Shown here in pieces: positions 1 to 19,796 of a stretch of DNA of 64,000 nucleotides. Position numbers and translations under genes: made by a program. Positions within the stretch are counted from its first letter, which is position 1. Every line of letters starts with the position of its first letter. Below the pieces are notes generated by a model. That model saw only the letters and a program-made list of their open reading frames with translations. It had not been told where the DNA came from and ran no database searches. The stretch covers positions 4,307,501 through 4,371,500 of the forward strand of contig NC_068558.1 in the NCBI RefSeq assembly GCF_022201045.2, given 5' to 3'. The DNA comes from Citrus sinensis. Lineage: Eukaryota; Streptophyta; Magnoliopsida; Sapindales; Rutaceae.

Positions 1-65
1 TCGTATTTTGTTTTCTTTTGTTCTCATCTTTCAATCCCACAATGATTTCTCACTTGTGTTCTCAG

Positions 66-258
66 GATTGATGAGAAACTTGGTGACCTGTGGGACTTAC
101 CCCGAGTGGCTGTTGATGCTTTGGGAGCTGCAATGCTTGTCACAATAATACTTGATTTGTGGCGAATCTTTCTGGGACCTATTGTTCCGCTTCCAGAGAC
201 GAAGCTGTGTCTACAACCAGGACTCCCATGGTTTCCAGGACACACCAATCAAACTTGA
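66..258 (+). CDS. Last coding exon of an unrecognised protein (partial)
   Basis: After a splice acceptor (ctcag at 61-65) one frame stays open for 63 codons to a TGA at 256-258; the other two frames stop early. The peptide begins IDEKLGDLWDLPRVAVDALG and continues with a hydrophobic stretch (AAMLVTIILDLWRIFLG) that could be a membrane segment, then a Pro/Gly-rich tail ending HTNQT. The upstream exons lie outside the window, so neither the length nor the N-terminus is known. I do not recognise the family. A plastid or other membrane protein is possible from the hydrophobic segment alone. Confidence 0.6.
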
Positions 259-1277
259 AAGTATGGATGTGGAGAATCCAGGAAGTTTCTACTCAACTGA
301 GAAAACACGCAATGTATCTCTTTCCATTGACACTGAGCTCGTAGTTGTGGTTGTGCTCTATTAGATCTCTTTTGTACTTGCTTTTTCCTGGACATTTAAC
401 AAGAATGTGAGTAGTATCTTGACTTGATGTTGTGGGATTGAGTGTCTGCACCAGCTCTTCTAGATTAATATTTGGATGATTTGAAGAAACATCACGCGAG
501 TTTCTTCTCAGCTCTTACCATTTCCAAAGAACAGAAGTGGTCTTCAACAATAACAGAAATGGTCTTTATTTTTAATATGATGTAACAGGTAGCATAGGAA
601 ATTGATGTGTTTTGTAATTTTAATTGAATTCAAAAGTGCTTTTGAGAACTTGAGAAACAAAAGAAGATTTTGGATTCGCATTTAGAATATGTGGACGTGT
701 CTGTCTTCTACTCTGTTTAATTGATATTTTAAAAGTAAGACCAACTAAAATGTGTCCAATGTAACAACATTTCGAAAATCAAGATTAGAATTGTTTTTTT
801 TTTGGGTAGAGATTTTTATGGTCATTTCTGAGAAACAAACACCAAAAAAATTCAATTTTTTTTAAAAAAACAATAATGATCTCACACGTGTTAGGAAGAA
901 ATTAGCCAAAGAGGGGCATTGGGGGGCACGTGCAAGCGTTTGTCAAATGCTGCGATATGATAAGAAAGGTATTTTAATTTCTTCTCAACCTCTAATTCAC
1001 AAATATCCCACACAGGCGCTCTCTCTCCATTTCCCGCTCCCAAGCTGAATCAGTCACTCTGTCCTCGTCTTTGAAAGACTAGAACCCTGCACTAAAGATA
1101 AAGAACAAAAAGTTTCTAGGTTTCCTTTTTGTTTTTTTTTTTTCCAATTTCACAAATTTGAATCTAACAAAGCTTCCTGAACACATGCAGTTAGGTTTAT
1201 TAGGAAGTTACTCTTTCTCTTACTCAGTATACTTAGCTTCTTCTTCTTCTTCGACACTAAATAAAGTATCCGCAAAC
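259..1277 (+). other. 3' UTR of the left-edge gene, then RNase J promoter and leader
   Basis: No open frame of note. The first 350 bases or so read as 3' UTR. The DNA is then AT-rich until two G-boxes near 885-932. A pyrimidine-rich stretch (1015-1050, 1125-1145) precedes the RNase J start. An in-frame upstream ATG lies at 1185. Confidence 0.5.
885..932. promoter_or_regulatory. Two G-box (CACGTG) elements upstream of RNase J
   Basis: CACGTG occurs at 885-890 and again at 927-932, about 350-390 bases before the preferred RNase J start codon. G-boxes bind bZIP and bHLH factors and are common in light-responsive genes for plastid proteins. Function here is inferred from motif and position only. 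Confidence 0.4.
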
Positions 1278-9668
<8,391 letters not shown>

Positions 9669-10213
9669 TTGAAGAAGATAAGAACAGTGAGCATTGAATT
9701 CCTGGGAAGAGTGTCCAAGTACACCCTTACTTCAAATTAAAAAGCCTGGGTTGTTGGCGACATTTTTATCCCATCATGGCTTCGTCATAAGGAAGCTCCA
9801 TGACAAAAGAGAGCAGAATGACTAATGAAAAATTGGTCTAGGTTCAAAAAGCGGGAGGCCTCTGTGAATTGGCCAATCTGATGATATACAAGAGGTGGAT
9901 TAAGTTAAATTTCGTAGTTTAGTACCCTTGTGTAAATTGGAAACTAGGCCAACAAAAGAAGAGTAGAGAGTGGGAAACAAATCCCGGGAGTGGCGTTTAA
10001 TTTTAATTTTAATTTTCTATTTTCCTCTGCTATTGGATTACCCTTTAATTATAGCAGCGTCTCCTGTTTATCTTTGTTCTCACCGTGTCGGTTAATGGGA
10101 AAGGAAAATAAATTGCTACATGCTTTCGAGGCAACTTTTAAAAAATATATGCTAAACGGTCGAAATTGACTGGAAGAGACGGGATGCCCTGGAGAAATTA
10201 ACTTGTCTATTAT

Positions 10214-10235
10214 TAGTAGTAGTAGTAGTAGTAGT
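10214..10235. repeat. (TAG)n trinucleotide microsatellite
   Basis: Seven TAG/AGT units in a row, followed by degenerate TTAGTAG units. It is intergenic and likely length-polymorphic. Confidence 0.85.
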
Positions 10236-10564
10236 TAGTAGTTAGATTATTATTTTTAATTTCTAATTTCAGCTATGTTGCCCAACCCAGTTTATAGATT
10301 AATAAAATAAAGTCTAAAGAACATTTTCGATCGTTGGGACGTTGTTGAGCCACAAACCGCCGTAAACAGAGCAGATTATGCGATGGGATCCGTTATTTTG
10401 ATTGTTAGGTAAAACACCAGTTAATATTCTCATCAATTTTAATGACGCGTTCCGTGTGTATTTAAAATGGAGGCCAACAATAAAGAAACATCAAGTCAAT
10501 TCGCAGCGAACCTCTAGAAATCAGAGTCGTGATCCACGTAGTGAGCTCGTATACGATGACGATG

Positions 10565-10574
10565 CCCACGTGGG
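10565..10574. promoter_or_regulatory. Palindromic G-box/ABRE CCCACGTGGG upstream of the CML gene
   Basis: A perfect 10-base palindrome containing CACGTG lies about 450 bases before the CML start. This core is bound by bZIP/ABF and bHLH factors, which would fit a stress- or light-induced calcium sensor. Function is inferred. Confidence 0.45.
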
Positions 10575-11020
10575 ATATTATTTTCTCTAAAAAGAAGAAA
10601 TGTACGTTATTGTCTTATTCAGCAGTTTTTGACTGTTCCGTTAATTCCATCACGAGACCGTTGAAATCGTCGTTTGTGCTCTCAGCTGGTTCTTCCTCGT
10701 TTCCTCAGAAATACCAACCACACGGATGATCCTCGTCTTTATCATTTTTCTTAAGGTTGAAGCTGAAGCCTGAAGGGGAAGAACGCTTCTTTGATTCTTC
10801 TGAAATTTCACAGCAGTTTCTTCCAAATATCACGGACGGTTTGTGACCGACTCAGCCAAGATAACCCTGTGTATAAGTATCAATTCTTGCCAACTTCATT
10901 TGTTCATCAGAAACTGAAGCTACCTGGCCTGGTCTATCATTGTTCCTTTTGCCAAAAAGAGAGGGAAAAAAAAATCCCCTTCGTTTCCTTTGAAATATTT
11001 GCGGTGCTCTAAGAATTCAG

Positions 11021-11449
11021 ATGGTGAAGGGAAGAGAGTACGAGCGTGTGTTCGTTTACTTTGATGAAAACGGAGATGGGAAAGTTTCGCCGTCGGAGAT
11101 AAAGAATCGGATGGGCATGATTGTTGGAGGTGGGGATGTGTTGCTAAACGAAGTGGAAGTAGCCATCGAGTCTCTGGACAAAGATGGTGATGGGTTCTTG
11201 GATTTGGAGGATCTTGTTGGGTTGATTGAAGGGGCGAGCGCAGAAGAGAAGTTGAAGGATTTAAGGGAGGCTTTTGGTTTGTATGATTTTGACAACCGTG
11301 GGTTCATCTCACCTAATGATTTGAAGAGGATGCTCGCTAAACTTGGGGAGTCCAAGTCTATTGATGAATGTAGGATGATGATTGATCGGTTTGATTTGAA
11401 TGGTGATGGGGTGCTAAGCTTTGAGGAATTTAGAATCATGATGCAGTGA
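11021..11449 (+). CDS. Calmodulin-like protein (EF-hand calcium sensor)
   Basis: A 142-residue intronless gene starts at the ATG after gaattcag. Four EF-hand loops are visible: DENGDGKVSPSE, DKDGDGFLDLED, DFDNRGFISPND and DLNGDGVLSFEE. Loops 1 and 4 are canonical (Asp at 1, 3 and 5, Gly at 6, Glu at 12). Loop 2 ends in Asp rather than Glu. Loop 3 has Arg at position 5 and Asp at 12, so it probably binds calcium poorly or not at all. There is no N- or C-terminal extension and no C-terminal prenylation motif, so a soluble cytosolic or nuclear sensor is likely. Intronless short CMLs are typical of the plant CML family; the exact CML number cannot be assigned. An open frame on the opposite strand at 11056-11484 is a shadow. 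Confidence 0.92.
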   Translation: MVKGREYERVFVYFDENGDGKVSPSEIKNRMGMIVGGGDVLLNEVEVAIESLDKDGDGFLDLEDLVGLIEGASAEEKLKDLREAFGLYDFDNRGFISPNDLKRMLAKLGESKSIDECRMMIDRFDLNGDGVLSFEEFRIMMQ

Positions 11450-12990
11450 TGATTGATCTGCAAATGTGTGACCTTGCTATTCATGTAATTCTTTTATGCG
11501 ATATGGTGTAATTATAACAATGTTCTAATGATTCTTTTTTAACTTCAAAATTTATTTGTCGATTAACTATTAAGCGGGCTGTATGTGAGCTCAGAATTGA
11601 ATACTCTAGTAAACGAATCAGGGGAAAAAAAAAAATTCTTTATCAGGCCAATTATATATAGATGAAAAGGGTTATTATTACTGTTACGCCAGAATTGATG
11701 TTTTTATACATTTTCTTGTGTATTATGCCAGCCATAGTTTTTACGGTTGTCCCAATGAACACTTATACAAGATAAATTAAATTAATGCATACGACTTTGG
11801 TTTCAATTGTTAGATTTATTTCTCACATTATGTGGACTGACATAAAGCATTCTAATTATTTTCTATATTTTACCGAATTAATACGTGACTAATGTCAAAT
11901 ATTATGGAGTAATTTTGACAGACTCATTTATTAAGTGATCAAATATTGTGTTAATGAGTCTGATTTTGACATACCCTATACAATAGTATATTATGAATAA
12001 GTATAATCCTTAATTGTGTTATTTTAGTTCATAATGGGAGGGGCAATTTTGTACTAACATATGAGGAGTCCTTGCGCTCAACCACTGTATTTAAGTAACT
12101 TCAGCCCATTGAAAGTTTACTGTTCAAGGAATTTGTGGCATGAGTGCAGTGCACCTCCCTCTCTCCCTCGTCTCTCCCGTGTGTGTACAGTGACTTGTTG
12201 AGGAAAACTGAACCTTGAGCTGAAGGAAAGGAAGCGGGAATTCAGAAGCTGGATCAAAGTTGTAGCAACTCTGTTAAAGCTCCATAACAAGCTTCCAAGC
12301 TCGGATCCATGGGAGATCATAGTAAATTTTCGGAATTACCTAAAATATGTGTTTATTTGGAAATGTAAGATTAAGGGCGTAAAGTTTGTTTTTGTTTCAT
12401 CATCAATCTCAACTTCTTGTCATGTTGTTTTGTTTTTAGTTTTCCTTTTTTTTTCTTCTGTTTCAAAGGTCCCTTGGATAATATAAGGTGGAATGTGCAC
12501 CCCCTTCTTGCTTCGTTTCTTTAGTTCTACTGATCTAAGTTTGGTGAAAAAAGTATGACGAAGTTATTATGCGTTCTAAGATGGAGCCATTATGAGTATC
12601 AAGGCTCATCCTTGCATGACACGGCAGGTGACAATTAGGTCCCCTGACTTTGGTGCGGAAAATAAATAAATTAAATTAAGTTATTAATTTTTTTTTAGCA
12701 ATAAATAAACATTTAATTTTTTTCTTTTTCACACTTTACATACAATAGTGAATATGTAAATGGGCAAGAAAAGCTTGTGAAAATGAAGGGCGTCCGTTGA
12801 AATTTCCAATAGTTATTTGCCAGTCGAAGTATGTTTTCAGGATAAGTTGATTTCTTCTCGAAAACTAGTCATCTTAACATCTATTAAAGAATTCCGTAGG
12901 TTACAGGTTAACGACAATTCTCTCGTCATTTCACTTTCAATATTTATTGACTTGCTTTTGTATTTGGGTAAACGTAAGGTCTTTCCATGC
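11450..12990. other. Intergenic AT-rich region, no supported gene
   Basis: Contains the CML 3' UTR to about 11540, then AT-rich DNA. A short frame near 12240-12340 reads WIKVVATLLKLHNKLPSSDP, but it has no start and soon stops. No known domain was recognised. Confidence 0.4.
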
Positions 12991-12991
12991 A

Positions 12992-13631
12992 GATATTGAT
13001 GAAGAGGACTCCGACGATGATTTTCATAGCGTCACGGGCGGTTTGAATGCTGAATAAAACATAAAACTCAATATGGTTATCGAGTGAGCAAAATGGTCTC
13101 TCTAGCTGAAAAGAATTTTCTCGGTTTTTGACCGACTTCATGAGCCCTACCCCTACTCTCAAAGATAGAGCTCCTTCAACAAATGGAACTTGTGATTCGG
13201 AGCCGATATTTTTTTCCGAAGAGGAAGAGATTGAACTTCATGACCTCTTGAACTTGAAGGACCCCTTCTGTAGTGACCAAGTTGTCAATGTCGATGGCCA
13301 TGATCAGGTTCTAACAGTTAATAAAGAGATAAAACTGGACTCAATTTTTACAGGATAGCTCGTAGATCAAACAGGTTGTCGCCCATGCTGATGCTCGGTA
13401 TGTTGCCCATTGCAATTCAAAAGGATACAAATCCAGAGCCTCATGTGTTGTAGTAAAAACTGGACCAATAATTCTAGAAATCAGATTGATGACCTTGAAC
13501 ATACGGGGTATACGGCCGGGGCTACTAACTGCTACAGCTTCCTTTCTATTAACTCCAAGCCTTGCTTTTACAAAGAGAGCGAGACAAAAACCGTGTCCCT
13601 GTCCCTAAAGCTAATTAAAAATAACGAGCCT
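12992..13631 (+). pseudogene. Coding-like debris, unidentified (possible gene relic)
   Basis: After a good acceptor (ttccatgcag) a short frame encodes an acidic tail, DIDEEDSDDDFHSVTGGLNA, and ends in TAA near 13057. A second open stretch at 13128-13358 gives 76 residues with an acidic middle (FFSEEEEIELHDLLNLKDPF). A third frame from about 13375 runs some 77 codons (VVAHADARYVAHCNSKGYKS and onward) to a TAA near 13608. Composition is less AT-rich than the flanks. None matches a family I know, and there is no continuous gene model. This may be a decayed host gene or transposon relic, broken near the LTR-like element at 13634. Confidence 0.25.
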
Positions 13632-13633
13632 TC

Positions 13634-14257
13634 TGTCACGGGCCAAGCGCTCAATTTTGCCACCAACGGAGGCTAATTCCGCCCACAAGGGTACATTTAG
13701 TAAAAAACCACCTCGAACCGAGTTGCGCTTAGAAATCAGGATGCACTTTGCACAAAAGACGGAATGCACTTGGAAGTAGGTTTAGCTTAGAAATGGGCCG
13801 CCAACACAACCAGCCAATTATGGTACGCTTAGCAAATCACCTAATATGACCCAAGATCTAAAATTTTCTACAAATTATACATAGACTAAAAGTTTTTAGA
13901 ATTCTCCACATAGGTCCTTAGATATTTATGCAACTTGCATGAAACTATCTAGACCTAGCACTCCAACACCTATAAATATGGGTGAGTTTCCTTATTTGCC
14001 CACCAACCACACCACACACAAAAACACTCAAGCACAAACACAAACCCTCTAACTCTCTTATAAAGTTTTCTTGTAATTTATTTTTTGTTTGTAATAAAAT
14101 ATATTTTAACCATATTGTTCTCTTCTCTGTAGCATTTTCTACAAAACATTCTTTTTTAGCTAGTTGAGAAATTCAGAAACACTTACTTAACGACTTGTGT
14201 ACTAAAAGTCACCAAATGCCGCACGAGTTACTGTACAATAAAACTCATCCCGTGACA
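13634..14257. mobile_element. Solo-LTR-like element (624 bp)
   Basis: The element starts TGTCACGGG and ends CCCGTGACA, a perfect 9-base inverted repeat with the canonical TG...CA ends of LTRs. Inside, a TATA box (cctataaatatgg, about 13970) is followed by AATAAA-type signals near 14093 and 14238, the expected U3-R-U5 order. No primer-binding site follows, no polypurine tract precedes it, and no second copy or gag/pol frame is in the window, so a solo LTR is the simplest reading. The flanking 5-mers (ccttc and cttgt) do not match, so a target-site duplication is not confirmed. Superfamily unknown. Confidence 0.6.
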
Positions 14258-14620
14258 CTTGTCTCTCTTTCGGCTATCTTTTAGCAAAACCACCGTCCGA
14301 GTTCATTCAGAAGTTAGCTACTGTTACATGAGAGACATGTACACCGATTTATCACAAATGTCTAATTATCATACCAATTTCATGATCGACTGAAAGAGAT
14401 ATACTAATTTATTACTAAGCACTCCGCTGATGAGTTGAATTAACAAAATTTGCCTCATTATACAACATTAACTTCGAATGAGCGTCTGATAACACCTAAT
14501 CACTACCATGAAGGAAACAAATGAAAAAATGGATGCCAAAATGAAATCAACTTAAAACGGTATACTTTAGAATCCAGCATTAAACACTAAATCCACAATT
14601 TGCCCAGAGCCAAAACTCTC
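14258..14620. other. Intergenic gap and COG2 3' UTR
   Basis: No coding signal. The part nearest the COG2 stop codon should be its 3' UTR. Confidence 0.5.
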
Positions 14621-17600
14621 TTAGAACTTTATCAGGCTTTGCCTATCGGAAGGTGCAACACATTGCCACAAGGAACGGTATGGGGGAATATCAGCTGCTT
14701 GAACCCCAAGAGCAGCAAGGCTGCGCCCATACTCCTGGTAAATAATACAAACCCAAGTGACATGAAATCTGATTCACTTGCATAGATATCCAGAATAAAA
14801 TGAAATGCATGGAGAAAGAGGGGGGGGGGGGGGTGGGGGAGCAATAGAACTGAACAGTTGCTCACAAGAACCATGTTTACCTGAATATCAAGAAACAGTT
14901 GCATACAAATCTTATCAGTGTCAGATACATTGTGGTCTGAGACATCTGAGCTTGCTCCAGCCCGCCTTTGTGCACCCTGCCGTATCTTCAACAGTGAAGA
15001 CTCTGTTTTCCTAGCCTGGGCATCAAACAGAGTAAGTCCATGAACATTTGTCAAAAGGGAATTCTGGTAAACAAAAATTTTCACTTAATAAACTAACCAC
15101 ACTGATAAGTTCAGCAGCTAATTCATGATAGCGACTGGTTATCTGAGTTGCAGCATCAAGCAGTAGTTCATTCTTAGCCTCTGGTGTCAAGTATGTCATA
15201 GCTCGCTCTCCTTCCAATAGAGTCTGCACACATTGGAATAGCCTAATAAAAATTTTTTGACTCGTGTTACACATTTTTATTCAATTTACTATCCATTAAT
15301 AGTTCAAAGATCTGGAAACACCACCCCATAGCCTTAGAATTGATTTTCCCAATCTAACACCTGTCTAGACACCAACCCAAATGCACGACAAAAGGCATTA
15401 ATTTAATCTGCACTTTCATTCATTAGCTTTTCCTCCTGTTCAAAACTCAATATTTCATATATCTAAAAGCATAGGAAGGTAAGAAATCATGGCTGAACAT
15501 CAAAATTCTACATTGATCCACTAACAAAAGATGGTGGATTCAAGACAATGGTCTATAGGATCAATACTGATCCCAAATTGAGAATCATCAACCAGATAAC
15601 TGAGAAGTTGTTAAGAATATCTACTCTGTTCACTTTCTTATTAATTAAAGCATGTTTTGGTGAATATCACTAGTTGCATAAACCTAAAGATATCTCATGT
15701 TATTGGATGCGTTGTTTATGAAAACCTGTCATTTATGACTTATACATACTGTTATGTCAGAAGGATAAGAGTAAACAAACAATCCTGCAAACAGCATGAG
15801 AAAACAAAATATGACGATTACAAAAGAATGGTGTAAGCTATAAACTAACAAGACAGCATACCTTCAAGGGACGCAACACTCCAGACACATAAGGAGAGTG
15901 CCTGACAGGAAGGGGTTTATTAGTCATCCTATAAGTTGCAGTTATTCCCTTCAGTTGTCTCAAATCCTACAGCAGATAAACAAAAAGCTTCAAATGAAAA
16001 ACAATTCACAATTAAATAGACTTTCAGGGTCGTAACAGAAACAACTAACTCAATCACCTGAATTTCATCAAAATATATCACAGTAATTGTCTTTACAGAA
16101 ATCAAAAGAACACAAAACCAAGCATCCCCTAAATCATTGCATTGTAAACTGATACAAATTCCTATACAAATAAGCTTTACCTCAACAGCCTTCTCAACAA
16201 GTGCATCAACTATTGTGTTGATAACTACGGGTAGCATTGAACTCAACGACTTTCCACCCTCTAAAATACTCTGTTTAACAAGATCAAGAACTTCACTGGA
16301 GCATGAAGACAGGAGCTGAAGTACATGAGTCAGATAGTCACCAGAAACTTCTGTTGCCAAACAATTAATGTCATGAATAATCTGCAAACCAGAGAACCTA
16401 CATAAATATGCAAGTTAACCACAACCATTTTCATGCATCTGACATTGATGAGTTAAAATCTACAGTATGTCGTTGGAGCATGTGTAAGGTCATTTCAAAT
16501 GCCAGATGCAGGTCAGGTCTTAACATAGAAATCATAATTATGGAACAAAATAGAGTACTAAAAGTACTTCAATGAGCCTTTTGTCAGTGGAATCAATTCA
16601 GTAGCATGTACACAATTTAAAGCTGAAGGTAAATGCGAGATATTGGACAGGGCGCAAGACGTACATAAATAAAATCATCTGGGGCAGCTGAAATAGCCCA
16701 TTCATTTCCGGGATTGAAGCTTGCATGACCAGAGCTCCGAGCAGCCAGTCCAGATGACAACCAATTTGAGTATCTATCAGAAATTTATCAGTGGGAAGTC
16801 AAAAGATGATTCACATAAGCTGAATAGTAAGTCAAGTGGTGATAATTATAGCAGAACAAATTATTATTTGCTCTCCAAGCTGACCTTGAAAGAAGCTGCA
16901 AGGACAGACGAAGAAATTTGTCAGAGCAAGGGAGGAGGAAAACATCCTGTCTCCAGCAGGATTTCATGCTGTCCAAAAGAGTAGCACTTTGTTTTAATGT
17001 TAACGCTTGAGAATTCCCTTGGTTGGAATTTGAATTCTGGACAGGAGCTAGACTAGCTGCCGTGAGAGCAGAATCCAGAGCCCCTGCTATTTCCTGAAAC
17101 CTGAAGGAATTAAGGTATAAGATGAGCCCACATCACAACAAAAATAAAGGAAGTATGCAACTGTGAAACATTTGCACTGACTACCTCAAAGAGAAATAAA
17201 CTCCAACATTCCATTGCTTCATGAACTCAACATAGATAGCTTCCGCTCGGAATTTAGCAACAGCAGATCTGGATGGACAATAACCTTGCATGACAATTAG
17301 ACATCATAACTATAACGAACAACATTTACAGAGTACTGTAATCCTGAGCAGACACTTAAAAATCCATAGATAAATAACACTGCCTCTTTTTTTTTTTAAT
17401 ATCTTTAACTGTCCCTCTTTAAAAAATCCCACAAAATAACATTTTCTGAGTGTGGAAAATTATTTTTTAGCAAAAAGAAAAATTAAAAAAAATAATACAG
17501 TCACTACCTTCAAGATAAGCCAAGAAATCCAAGCTTGATTTGTAATTTCTCAAGAACTGTGTAGGTCTTCCTGGAGAAAACGCCCCTGGTTTTCCCTTCT

Positions 17601-19796
17601 GAATTGCTGAGAGAACCTCCTTCAGGATGGAATTGGCCAAGAAGTCAAATACATGCAAACCAGAATTTTCTGAAGAAACAAAAGGAACAAGTAGTGGAAC
17701 AATAAAATGTCAATCAGAGATAACATGAACATAATTAATAATTTTAATTACAAACACACTACGTTATAAGACTGCCTGACCAGCTTTGTAATAATAACTG
17801 GGGCGCAAGAGAATAGATGATAGAAAAGCGTTGATTTAGGTACAAAATTATCGCAGATACAAAATGTAATGGCCAATTTTTTCACAGCAGGCCGAAAGCA
17901 GAACACAATAATCAAATCACTTCACTAGCAAACCAAATATATAAAGCATTTTTCAGTAGTTAAGGAAGAAAATGGTGCATAGTACCTGCAGAAGATATAT
18001 CCAACAAAAATTTACAGTCTTTTTCAACACATTGCTTGATTTGTTCATAATCACTCTCAAGTTCATCTCCAGATGCCCCAGCCAGTGCCTCCGATGGCCC
18101 GTGCGGGATAATTTTCTGCATCAACGGAGCCACAACAGTATTGGAAAAAATTTCTTCTGCATTCCTGGTGTTGTCGATGGCAGCATAGGCACGCAAACAG
18201 TTGTAAATTACATTTGCATTCTGGTGTTCAAGACCATGCACAAAACAATGTCCCAAGCTAGCATCCAGTAATAGGCTAGCACTTTTAATCCTCTTCTCCA
18301 TATTCTCAATGAAAGGCAGGTTCTGTACTGGCAAAATAGAAAAACGAGATGAACACATAATGTATGAGCTCCAAATGATTGAGTTTAAGCTCATTAATCC
18401 CCCGTTACTTTCCTTTAGTGCCGTATAGTTTTATCTTATTTTACATTAATAAAGTATGATACGCAGCAAAAGAGAAAAATTAAGATCAAGAAAGAAGGAG
18501 ACCTGTGCATGAGCAATATAGAACTTTAACCGATTCATCTCACTGGCAATTCTTTCCAAAAGCATGCTTTGAGTCTCTCTGACATTTGTTCCATTCTCAA
18601 CAGGTTGAAAGGTAGTGGCACTGCTCATTGACTTCCTCTCTTCCAAATTCACGTCAACATCTGACCCATCAGCAGGCAAACTAGGTAGTTCCTTTATAAG
18701 TTTTTCAACCTGCATCCATCAAGAAAGTTAAAAAGAAAAGGAAGACAACAGTTATTGCATGATAAATTCTGCGAATGAATTCCCAAAGAGGAGAAAGGAA
18801 AAAAGACAATTCACACACTGAAGAGAACCTTATACACAACTACATTTTCCAAATACAAAGCAACTAAAACATTTCATTCAAAGTTACATTTTTAACTCTT
18901 ATTACAACACTCAATTTGAATACAAAACCTGATCTTGCAACCACAGACAAATTTATAAAATCAAAATTGACAGTCAAAAGTTAGATTGATAGAGAAGTAA
19001 AAGCTAGTGCACTCTTCCTAGAATTGTTCTTTTGAGCACCTGCAGTGTATGAAATTTTAGACTCAATCCCATTCCATAGAAGCTTTTATCTGTTTAAAAG
19101 AATAAATAAATAAACAAATAAAACCTAAACCCATACAAGCTCGTCAAGCACAACAACCCAGCGCAATTTTGAACTTATTAAATATTTAACCGTTTGATTC
19201 TGCGAGTGCCTAATCCTAGAGCTGCTAGATCCAACACTGAATTCATCAAATACAAACGCTAGTATAAGAGTAATATCGAAAGGTAATATTAATTTTCATT
19301 CAAATAGAATTATCATGGCGTCATCGTAATTTACCTTGGAAACAACATGAAACGTGTCAAGCAACAATTCGAGAACCTCTCGAGCGGAAGCAGCTTCAGA
19401 TCTCTGCTTCAGACCGTTCTGCAAAGCCACGAGGGAGCCCTCGAGAGCCCCTCTAAACCCGTCGATCTTCTCTCTGAGCTCCAGAAGCGGGGCCCGCATA
19501 CGAACAACGGCCGCGTCGACATCAACGAGCTTGGTGCTCAAGTTGACGAAATCGGCGTAGTCGCGGTTGATTAAGTCGATGAGTTCGTGGTTGAGGGAGG
19601 ACAAGTGGGCCTGGAGCTCGGATCGGAGGGTTTCGAAGGGGACGAAAGTTCTGAGCTCCGAGATGTATGATTCGGAGTCGAAGTTCGGGGAGAGGAAGAG
19701 ATTGGATTTGAACCAAAGCGGGTGAGAGTCGGCCGGATCCGAGAAGAGGTCCGTCGCGGATCGGGGCGGTGGTGCCGTTGGAATCGGATCCATCAT
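14621..19796 (-). CDS. COG2: Conserved oligomeric Golgi complex subunit 2 (COG2)
   Basis: A lobe-A subunit of the COG tethering complex, which captures retrograde vesicles at the Golgi and maintains glycosylation enzymes. Twelve exons read right to left: 19335-19796, 18503-18709, 17986-18322, 17508-17669, 17185-17284, 16885-17100, 16665-16773, 16181-16381, 15862-15966, 15098-15223, 14881-15015, 14621-14734. Total 2274 nt, 757 residues, close to the plant family length. The N-terminus (FLSPNFDSESYISELRTFVP, with LSSLNHELIDLINRDYADF in a predicted coiled coil) is the classic COG2 domain. Later conserved blocks include RETQSMLLERIASEMNRLKF, HVFDFLANSILKEVL, KFRAEAIYVEFMKQWNVGVY and MTNKPLPVRHSPYV. 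Translation may begin at either of two adjacent ATGs. Exon 11 starts at an internal acceptor (cccag), which restores ARKTESSLLKIRQ in phase. Confidence 0.95.
14820..14833. repeat. 14-base poly-G tract in the last COG2 intron
   Basis: A run of G followed by T and five more G, lying between COG2 exons 11 and 12. Confidence 0.85.

Larger units (their letters stand above)
9669..11020 (+). other. RNase J 3' region and CML promoter/leader
   Basis: No convincing coding sequence. The first 300 bases or so fit the RNase J 3' UTR. A (TAG)n microsatellite sits at 10214-10235, and the rest is the upstream region and leader of the calmodulin-like gene. The short open frames at 10402-10729 and 10791-11012 show no family resemblance. 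Confidence 0.5.

Noticed and set aside
11056-11484. 142-codon minus-strand frame opposite the CML gene
   Set aside because: Exact shadow of the EF-hand gene; no domain and no start context.
12117-12320. 67-codon minus-strand frame and an opposing WIKVVATLL... plus frame
   Set aside because: Short and unsupported by homology; neither has a credible gene structure.
13634-14257. Full LTR retrotransposon
   Set aside because: No second LTR, primer-binding site, polypurine tract or gag/pol frame within the window.
15016-15084. Extended COG2 exon 11 (NSLLTNVHGLTLFDAQ)
   Set aside because: Open in frame, but the family sequence resumes at ARKTESSL after an internal cccag acceptor, and that model keeps phase.
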